Below, piece by piece: positions 6,188 to 11,523 of a stretch of 12,658 nucleotides of DNA. This stretch comes from an uncultured Lacibacter sp. (GTDB taxonomy: Bacteria; Bacteroidota; Bacteroidia; Chitinophagales; Chitinophagaceae). The stretch is from positions 1 to 12,658 of the forward strand of contig NZ_CAMLGT010000096.1 of assembly GCF_946479605.1 (NCBI RefSeq), given 5' to 3'. The notes beneath the pieces are model-generated. The model saw nothing but the letters and a program-made list of their open reading frames with translations, ran no database searches and had not been told where the DNA came from. The first letter of the stretch is position 1. The number at the start of each line of letters is the position of its first letter. A program made the translations under genes and the position numbers.

Positions 6188-7717
6188 ATGAATCAACCAA
6201 CGAATGCTTCCTCTTCCATCTGGAAAGTGATTGCCGCTTCCTCGATGGGTACCCTGATTGAATGGTACGATTTTTACATTTTTGGCATGCTGGCCAAAAC
6301 AATCTCCACACAATTTTTTCCTGAAGGAAACGATGTAGCTGCACTGCTAAGCACACTGGCCATTTTTGCAGCAGGGTTTATTATCCGTCCATTTGGTGCA
6401 TTGTTGTTTGGCCGGCTTGGCGATTTAATTGGCCGCAAGTACACGTTCCTTTTAACACTGGTGTTAATGGGCACATCTACTTTTTTAATTGGGTTAGTGC
6501 CCGGTTATAAAACAATTGGAGTGTTGGCACCCATCCTTGTTTTATTGCTTCGCTTAATACAAGGTCTTGCACTTGGTGGCGAGTATGGTGGTGCTGCTAC
6601 TTACGTGGCCGAACATGCGCCTGCCAACAAACGTGGGCTGTACACCAGCTGGATACAAACAACCGCAACACTTGGTTTGTTTGTTGCGCTGGGTGTTATC
6701 CTTCTTGTAAAATCAAGCATGAGTAATGAGGCGTTTGATGCAGAGTGGGGCGGGTGGCGTTACCCATTCTGGGTTTCTATTCTTTTGGTGGGTGTATCTA
6801 TTTACATCCGTATGAAGATGAAAGAATCGCCACTGTTTGCCAAGCTCAAACACGAAGGAAAAACAAGTACCAATCCGTTAAAAGAAAGCTTCAGTCATAA
6901 AGCAAACTTTAAGATGGTGTTGCTGGCATTGTTTGGTGCAGTCATGGGGCAGGGTGTTATTTGGTACACCGGCCAGTTTTATGCACAGAATTTTTTAGAA
7001 AGTGTTTGTAAGATCGAGTTTGAGCAAAGCCGTGTAATCATGTTATGGGCTATTGCTTTTGCCACACCGTTTTTCCTGTTCTTTGGATGGTTAAGTGATA
7101 AGGTCGGAAGAAAGTGGATCATGTTGATTGGTATGTTGCTGGGCATTCTTACTTACCGGCCTATCTTTAATGAATTCCTGAAAGATACCAATGTAAAAGA
7201 ATGGCAAATAACAGAAGCCAGTAAAAGCGAAACAACAGTAAAGCATGAAGCAATTGCATCTTCACCTGATTCATTACGCATTACTGTTACCAATCTTTAC
7301 TTTGCTGATGATGCATGGTACACTGTTACAAAAAAAGATACTGTAAAAAATAATGGCGTTGTTATTGAAGGGAAAGAGTCAACAAGCAATGTACATGTTT
7401 CAAAAACAGCCAACTGGAAGTTTACAGCACTTATTTTTCTGCTGATACTTTATGTAACCATGGTGTACGGGCCTATTGCAGCATTTTTAGTTGAACTCTT
7501 CCCCACAAAGATCCGTTACACATCCATGTCGCTGCCATACCATATTGGTAACGGGGTGTTTGGTGGTCTTGTGCCGTTCATTGGTTTGTTGCTTACTGCC
7601 ACATATCCCCAGGATCCGCTGGTTGGGCTTTGGTATCCTATACTTGTGGCTGCCTTGTGTTTTGTAATTGGCGCCTTGTACCTCAACAATAAAATTGATC
7701 CAAACGTAAATGATTAA
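6188..7717 (+). CDS. MFS transporter, metabolite:H+ symporter (MHS) type, with a periplasmic insertion
   Basis: A 509-residue inner-membrane symporter of the major facilitator superfamily, closest in pattern to the MHS group (ProP, ShiA, KgtP). Diagnostic segments: GTLIEWYDFYIFG in helix 1 (21-33), motif A GRLGDLIGRK (75-84), RLIQGLALGGEYGGAATYV in helix 4 (122-140), and the second-half repeat LSDKVGRK (302-309). Twelve helices can be placed. Between helices 9 and 10 there is a hydrophilic insertion of about 85 residues (325-408); helix 9 runs from the cytoplasm outward, so this domain should be periplasmic. The substrate cannot be read from the sequence; family substrates include organic acids and osmolytes. 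The ATG at 6188 follows an A-rich stretch (AAATAATAATAAAAAGAA). The next gene starts 4 nt after its stop, so the pair is an operon. Confidence 0.92.
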   Translation: MNQPTNASSSIWKVIAASSMGTLIEWYDFYIFGMLAKTISTQFFPEGNDVAALLSTLAIFAAGFIIRPFGALLFGRLGDLIGRKYTFLLTLVLMGTSTFLIGLVPGYKTIGVLAPILVLLLRLIQGLALGGEYGGAATYVAEHAPANKRGLYTSWIQTTATLGLFVALGVILLVKSSMSNEAFDAEWGGWRYPFWVSILLVGVSIYIRMKMKESPLFAKLKHEGKTSTNPLKESFSHKANFKMVLLALFGAVMGQGVIWYTGQFYAQNFLESVCKIEFEQSRVIMLWAIAFATPFFLFFGWLSDKVGRKWIMLIGMLLGILTYRPIFNEFLKDTNVKEWQITEASKSETTVKHEAIASSPDSLRITVTNLYFADDAWYTVTKKDTVKNNGVVIEGKESTSNVHVSKTANWKFTALIFLLILYVTMVYGPIAAFLVELFPTKIRYTSMSLPYHIGNGVFGGLVPFIGLLLTATYPQDPLVGLWYPILVAALCFVIGALYLNNKIDPNVND

Positions 7718-7720
7718 TAT

Positions 7721-7969
7721 ATGAACAACTTAAAACGATACACAGGTATTTTATGGATGATTGCCGGACCGGCTGTTTTTATACTTTTGTTGCTGGCTGC
7801 TATCAGCAATATTGATGCAAATGGCACAAAAGATATTAATAAACCCATACCATGGATCATTATCATCAGCATCTTTACCCCCATTGCAGTGGGGCTTGTG
7901 ATCTTTGGTTATTATGCATTAAAAGGAGAGTATGATCACCTGCCGGAAGATTCAACAGAGGTTGAATAA
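7721..7969 (+). CDS. Small two-helix membrane protein, partner of the MHS transporter (possibly DUF6814-like)
   Basis: An 82-residue membrane protein whose ATG lies 4 nt past the transporter stop, so the two are surely cotranscribed. It has two hydrophobic helices (about 8-28, ILWMIAGPAVFILLLLAAIS, and 44-66, PWIIIISIFTPIAVGLVIFG), a short loop between them, and an acidic C-terminal tail (EYDHLPEDSTEVE). I associate this layout with a small family found next to such symporters in Bacteroidota, possibly DUF6814, but that name is from memory and untested. Helix count and charge (basic NNLKRY start, acidic tail) would put both ends in the cytoplasm if the positive-inside rule dominates. A role as an accessory subunit or stabiliser of the transporter is inferred only from the pairing. 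Confidence 0.8.
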   Translation: MNNLKRYTGILWMIAGPAVFILLLLAAISNIDANGTKDINKPIPWIIIISIFTPIAVGLVIFGYYALKGEYDHLPEDSTEVE

Positions 7970-7993
7970 GGAACTGTAAAATGGAAGCATAAA

Positions 7994-8024
7994 AAAAGGG
8001 AAAGTAATTTTTACTTTCCCTTTT
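7994..8024. terminator. Two-way intrinsic terminator, transporter operon / dodecin
   Basis: A 14-bp perfect stem pairs 7994-8007 with 8011-8024 (AAAAGGGAAAGTAA against TTACTTTCCCTTTT), flanked by A-runs on the left and T-rich sequence on the right. It serves the convergent stops at 7969 and 8043. Confidence 0.9.
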
Positions 8025-8042
8025 CGTTTTATGGCTGCTGTA

Positions 8043-8243
8043 TTATTCAATACGGAATGATATTTTGCAGACACAGCCAAAAGTAGATATTTGTCCGTCT
8101 TTTACATGCGCTTTAATATCCTGCACATAAACAGAATCAATATTCCGTACTGTTTTAGATGCTTCGGCTACAGCCTGGCGAACAGCATCATCAATTCCTT
8201 TTTCAGAAGAAGCAATCACTTCTATGACTTTTACAATCGGCAT
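8043..8243 (-). CDS. Dodecin-family protein
   Basis: A 66-residue protein of the dodecin family, small subunits that form a hollow dodecamer and in studied members store flavins. The start is the ATG at 8243, because the protein from there (MPIVKVIEVIASSEKGIDDA) covers the whole beta-alpha-beta-beta fold. The frame runs on to 8312, but the extra 23 residues match nothing in the family. Family marks seen: KVIEV strand, EKGIDDAVRQAVAEASKT helix (14-31), RNI turn, YVQDIKAHVKDGQI strand (39-52), and KISFRIE at the end. By hand alignment, the Trp and Gln that sandwich flavin in characterised dodecins are replaced by Ser37 and Gly56, so flavin binding is doubtful. Transcribed alone from the 8244-8655 gap. 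Confidence 0.88.
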   Translation of the reverse strand: MPIVKVIEVIASSEKGIDDAVRQAVAEASKTVRNIDSVYVQDIKAHVKDGQISTFGCVCKISFRIE

Positions 8244-8383
8244 AACGTTGTTTTTTGATGTTTGTAAAACGGTTTGCTTCAATAAGGTAACTATTCTGCT
8301 CCGGAAAAACAAACAATGTATTCGCCTGTAAATGGTTTAAAACAATCACCGCATTTAGTTTTGAATACGATTGCATTGTCGAA

Positions 8384-8415
8384 CTGTTGCAATGGCCGGT
8401 AAGTGCTTGTACTTA
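8384..8415 (+). promoter_or_regulatory. Second copy of CTGTTGC-N14-GCTTGTACTTA
   Basis: CTGTTGC (8384-8390) and GCTTGTACTTA (8405-8415) match the motif at 3758-3789 with identical spacing, and CGGTAA lies between them in both, shifted by one base. TAAGT (8400-8404) and ACTTA (8411-8415) also form a small inverted repeat here. It points towards the GAF protein gene 241 nt downstream. Confidence 0.4.
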
Positions 8416-8467
8416 GCAGAAGAAAATAAACACGTATTCAGTCTTTTTGAACAAACAGTTGATAGGT

Positions 8468-8481
8468 AAATTGATCAATTT
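8468..8481. promoter_or_regulatory. Perfect 14-bp palindrome AAATTGATCAATTT
   Basis: The sequence is fully self-complementary with no spacer, as expected for a dimeric regulator site, and lies roughly midway between the divergent dodecin and GAF genes. AT-rich palindromes also occur by chance, so this is only a candidate operator. Confidence 0.3.
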
Positions 8482-8554
8482 TGTATCTATAAACTGTTAC
8501 TGTTTTACATATACAGGCAACAGTGAGCCCAAGACCACACAGAATTCTAAAAAG

Positions 8555-8605
8555 AGAACTAAGTAGAACTGTTTAGTTTCGGAAAAAGTTCTGAACTGAA
8601 AGAAC
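8555..8605. repeat. GAACT repeat cluster upstream of the GAF protein
   Basis: AGAACT occurs at 8555-8560 and 8565-8570, exactly one helical turn apart, then inverted as AGTTCT (8587-8592), followed by GAACT (8593-8597) and AGAAC (8601-8605). The cluster ends 50 nt before the GAF protein start, where a transcription factor site would be expected. Confidence 0.35.
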
Positions 8606-8655
8606 CCATTTGTAAAACCGTACGTATGTGAACAATATAATCGCAACGTACTAAG

Positions 8656-9834
8656 ATGAGAACTATGCTGATAGCCCCATTACCCAAGTCGGAAGAAATA
8701 AGGCTTGCGGATCTTCAATTATATGATTTGCTTGATACTCCCGAGGAAGAATCCTTTGATGAATTGCGGGAGCTGGCAGCACAAATTTGTAATTGCCCTG
8801 TATCATTGATTACTCTGCTTGATAAAAACCGACAGTGGTTCAAATCGAAACAGGGGTTAGATGAAAAAGAAACCAGCCGGGATCTTGCTTTTTGTTCACA
8901 TGCAATTTTACAGGACGATGTAATGGTGGTGGAAGATGCAACAAAAGATGAACGTTTTTTTGACAACCCTATTGTTGCAGGTAATATGAATGTGCGCTTT
9001 TATGCAGGTGCGCCTATCGTTTCTCCAACAGGACAAAACCTTGGAACTATATGTGTGCTTGATACAAAGCCAGGTAAACTTTCCCCGGCACAAGAACGTG
9101 CCTTGGAAATTTTGTCAGGTCAGGTCACGAAGTTGCTGGAGCTGCGTTTGAAAACGAAAGTAATTGAACAGCGTGCAAATGAAATGGTCCGCATGGGAAA
9201 GCAGGCTGTGAGCCAGTTGATACGTGAGCAGGACGAAGACAATCTTTCTGTTGCAAAAGAACTTCATGAAAATATTGCACAGGAACTTGCTGCCAGCCGC
9301 TTGTACCTTAATCTTGCTGTAAGCAATGAAGCAGGGCGGATTCAGTATATAAAAGAAGCAAATGCATCAATAGGTAATGCACTCACTGAAGTAAAAAATC
9401 TTTCTTACAGCATTATGCCTTCAACTGTTGATTCTGTTTCTGTACATGTAATGATGGAAAACCTGCTGCATGTTCACCGGTCGTCTTACCCCTTTAAAGT
9501 AGAGTTGCATGTTGCTGGTCATAAACTGCAGAAAGTGGAGTATAGCCAGGCAATGAATTGTTGTAAAATAACAGAATCGTGGCTGCAGGTATTGGAAACG
9601 CAAAAAGATATTACAGAGGTAAATATTCATTTGCAGGCCGATCGTGGTATAGAACTTTGTATAGAAGATAATGGTGGCAGTAAACAGGTAAAGAGCAGAG
9701 AGAAAAAGCTCATCAGCAGTATGGTGTATTACCGTGTAATTGGTATGAATGGAAATGTACGTTTTGAAGAAACAGAACAGGGGAAAAACCGGCTTTGTGT
9801 AAAGTTTTCTTTACATGAAAAAGATGTTTATTGA
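8656..9834 (+). CDS. GAF-domain protein with degenerate HisKA_3-type histidine kinase core
   Basis: A 392-residue soluble signalling protein. The N-terminal GAF domain (about 20-165) is of the common type with LLDTPEEESFDELRELA (25-41), SLITLLDKNRQWFKS (50-64), FCSHAIL (79-85) and GTICVLD (130-136). A linker helix leads to a dimerisation/phosphoacceptor helix of the HisKA_3 kind: VAKELHENIAQELAASRLYL (199-218), keeping His204. The C-terminal third matches the ATPase domain only in outline. Where the PAS kinase at the right edge has EQLNNIIKYA, this protein has ESWLQVLETQ, so the N-box Asn is lost. EDNGGS (337-342) keeps a remnant of the G1 box and no G2 box is visible. It probably cannot bind ATP normally and may act as a dimer partner, phosphotransfer or scaffold protein. 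The ATG at 8656 is used; a second Met is at codon 4. No response regulator is adjacent. Confidence 0.85.
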   Translation: MRTMLIAPLPKSEEIRLADLQLYDLLDTPEEESFDELRELAAQICNCPVSLITLLDKNRQWFKSKQGLDEKETSRDLAFCSHAILQDDVMVVEDATKDERFFDNPIVAGNMNVRFYAGAPIVSPTGQNLGTICVLDTKPGKLSPAQERALEILSGQVTKLLELRLKTKVIEQRANEMVRMGKQAVSQLIREQDEDNLSVAKELHENIAQELAASRLYLNLAVSNEAGRIQYIKEANASIGNALTEVKNLSYSIMPSTVDSVSVHVMMENLLHVHRSSYPFKVELHVAGHKLQKVEYSQAMNCCKITESWLQVLETQKDITEVNIHLQADRGIELCIEDNGGSKQVKSREKKLISSMVYYRVIGMNGNVRFEETEQGKNRLCVKFSLHEKDVY

Positions 9835-9838
9835 TTTT

Positions 9839-10780
9839 TCAGTCTTTAAATTCCTGTGAGATCATTAAACCGGATTTTCCCCCGTCAACAATACCAATGC
9901 CCACCCGCCCGAATGATTTGTTTAAAATAGCAGCACGGTGGCTTGGCGAATTCATCAATCCTTTGTGCGCTTTCTGCAGTGTAGATGCATACGCAAGATT
10001 TTCTCCGGCTTTTTTATAGGTAATGCCTGCTTTCTTCATCCGGTAAAAAGGATCTTTCCCTTCGGGGTTTACATGCGAAAAATAACCTCTCTTCATCATG
10101 TCGGCAGAATGCGCTCTTGCCACTTTCCGTAATGGTTCATCGGCCACAAGCGGTTTCAGATTTCTTTTTCTTCTTTCAGCGTTTATTAATTGCAGCATCT
10201 GATGCTCAAGATCAGGTCTGGTTTTATAATACCCCGTAGCAAATACTTCTGCGGTTGATTCTTTATGGTCAGCAGTTGGCAACGACGCCTCAAACGTTCT
10301 TTCCAATAACGGGTTTATCTTTTCTTCGGCCAATAAACTGTAGGGTGAAAGCATGGCCGCCACCTGGCTTTTTTCTGCATCATTGCTGATGCGTTCATTC
10401 ACCGAATAGGTAAGCAGCTGCGCCGTAACCGCACTGATCATAAGACCAAGAAATAAGCCGGGTACAATGCCGGTAAGTTTATCAGCTAAATGAACTTTTG
10501 TGCTGTTGTTGGTCGATTGCATGAGCATACGCTGAAAAAAAGATAGTAATGTGTACACGAGAATGAATGTGGTGATAACGCTGAGTGGTAAATAAAATTC
10601 CTCTACGGCAGACAGCTCTTTGGTTACTTTCTCTACGGTGTTTGTATAAAGCAAAATGCCGGCAAGTAAAGAAGCCGACCATTTGAACAATTCCAATAAA
10701 AGACGTAAAGCCCCAAACCTGAAGCCGATAAAAGCTGCAAGTAATGTAAGAAGTACTAATAGGAGATCAACGCTGTTCAT
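9839..10780 (-). CDS. CvpA-like membrane domain fused to CAP (SCP/PR-1) domain
   Basis: A 313-residue two-part protein. Residues 1-130 resemble the CvpA/colicin V production family: four hydrophobic helices (about 5-20, 24-44, 62-82 and 103-124), starting MNSVDLLLVLLTLLAAFIGF. A linker (130-185) leads to a CAP domain (about 188-313) with LEHQMLQLINAERRKRNL (191-208), H224 in ARAHSADM, E260 in AGENLAY, and H281 in NSPSHRAAIL; these match the conserved His/Glu cleft residues of CAP proteins. Topology by length and charge suggests the CAP domain is in the periplasm. Bacterial CAP proteins are variously linked to cell-wall and envelope functions, but no reaction is established. The stop is 4 bp from the convergent GAF gene with no terminator between. 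A terminator on this strand lies just upstream, so it likely has its own promoter. Confidence 0.9.
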   Translation of the reverse strand: MNSVDLLLVLLTLLAAFIGFRFGALRLLLELFKWSASLLAGILLYTNTVEKVTKELSAVEEFYLPLSVITTFILVYTLLSFFQRMLMQSTNNSTKVHLADKLTGIVPGLFLGLMISAVTAQLLTYSVNERISNDAEKSQVAAMLSPYSLLAEEKINPLLERTFEASLPTADHKESTAEVFATGYYKTRPDLEHQMLQLINAERRKRNLKPLVADEPLRKVARAHSADMMKRGYFSHVNPEGKDPFYRMKKAGITYKKAGENLAYASTLQKAHKGLMNSPSHRAAILNKSFGRVGIGIVDGGKSGLMISQEFKD

Positions 10781-10798
10781 GAGTAGGGTATGTATTGC

Positions 10799-10836
10799 AA
10801 AAAGCGGAGATCTGACATTGATGAAAGATCTCCGCT
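10799..10836 (-). terminator. Intrinsic terminator of the glycine-zipper lipoprotein gene
   Basis: An 11-bp perfect stem pairs AGCGGAGATCT (10803-10813) with AGATCTCCGCT (10826-10836) around a 12-nt loop. Read on the minus strand it is followed by TTTTT (10803-10799). It begins 21 nt after the stop at 10857 and insulates the CvpA-CAP gene. Confidence 0.88.
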
Positions 10837-10856
10837 GTTATTAACGTAAAGGCGCT

Positions 10857-11291
10857 TTATTGATTGCCTTGTCTTTTGTTATCAATTGATTTACCAATAC
10901 CATATCCGGCACCTGCACCTAAAACACCACCAACAAGTACACCGGCTACACGGTTGTTTTTAGCAACCACACCACCAATTACGGCACCACCTGCACCACC
11001 AATTACGGCACCTTTGGTGGCATTACTCCATTTTTTTCTTGCAGGTTGCGTTGTGGCTGCAGGAGAGGTGTTGGCTACAGTTTGTCTGCGTTCAACGTAA
11101 CGTACAGTTGTAGCTTCTTTCATCTTCTTCATTTCCTGTTGTTCTTTCCATTCCTGGAAAGCAGCAAATTCAGCAGAGTCAACAGCTGACAATACGTTTG
11201 CCTGTTCCGTTGTGTTTGTTTTTGATTTGCACGATACAGCTATTACGGCTGTGATCATTACGGCTGATGTAATTGTAAATATCCTTTTCAT
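10857..11291 (-). CDS. Glycine-zipper (YMGG-like) lipoprotein
   Basis: A 144-residue envelope lipoprotein. The signal peptide ends in a lipobox-like VIAVSC, with the acylated Cys at 21 followed by KSKTNTTE. A charged helical stretch (about 38-62, FAAFQEWKEQQEMKKMKEAT) and a Thr/Ala/Pro linker precede a glycine-zipper segment (about 93-134) with KGAVIGGAGGAVIGGVVAKN and VAGVLVGGVLGAGAGYGIGK. This double small-residue hairpin is the mark of the glycine-zipper 2TM/YMGG group, proteins that insert into or associate with the outer membrane and are often linked to envelope stress; the exact role is unknown. The DNA of the zipper contains an 18-bp direct repeat (10971-10988 and 10995-11012), from the repeated GGAVI peptide. 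It is monocistronic, closed by the hairpin at 10799-10836. Confidence 0.88.
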   Translation of the reverse strand: MKRIFTITSAVMITAVIAVSCKSKTNTTEQANVLSAVDSAEFAAFQEWKEQQEMKKMKEATTVRYVERRQTVANTSPAATTQPARKKWSNATKGAVIGGAGGAVIGGVVAKNNRVAGVLVGGVLGAGAGYGIGKSIDNKRQGNQ

Positions 11292-11395
11292 AACGTTTGC
11301 TTTTCAGGTTTAAAAAAGTTGTTTCGTTCTATGCCGGTATACTTAGAAAAAACGTGCCAGAAAAAAGTGAAAATGTTAAGAAAAAGAAATAGTGT

Positions 11396-11419
11396 AAAAA
11401 AGTTGCCTGATTTTCAGGC
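11396..11419 (-). terminator. Probable intrinsic terminator of the sensor kinase gene
   Basis: On the minus strand GCCTGA and TCAGGC form a 6-bp stem (11405-11410 with 11414-11419) followed by AAC and a run of six T (11401-11396). It lies 105 nt after the kinase stop at 11524. The stem is short, so confidence is moderate. Confidence 0.6.
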
Positions 11420-11523
11420 TGTTTAAAGCAAACTCTTTTAACAAATAAACGCATCACTAATCATGCGCTTGTAATTCTTTTGATGAAAAGCAGGGAGCGG
11501 TGCATGATTTGTAAACCAACAAA

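Larger units (their letters stand above)
8244..8655. other. Gene-free 412-bp stretch with regulatory-looking motifs
   Basis: This gap separates the divergent dodecin (-) and GAF-protein (+) genes and must hold both promoters. It is AT-rich. No convincing open frame fills it; the 8244-8312 part is only an upstream extension of the dodecin frame. Contents listed separately: a motif shared with the EF-G leader (8384-8415), a 14-bp perfect palindrome (8468-8481) and GAACT repeats (8555-8605). A tandem ACTGTTACTGTT (8493-8504) faces an AACAGT (8519-8524). The leader of the + gene would be over 200 nt if transcription starts near the shared motif. Confidence 0.6.

Noticed and set aside
8244..8312. 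N-terminal extension of the dodecin frame
   Set aside because: Dodecins begin at the KVIEV strand; the extra 23 residues match nothing and the ATG at 8243 gives the standard length.
8384..8415. Sigma-54 promoter (TGGC...TTG)
   Set aside because: The spacing between the GG and GC elements does not fit the sigma-54 consensus.
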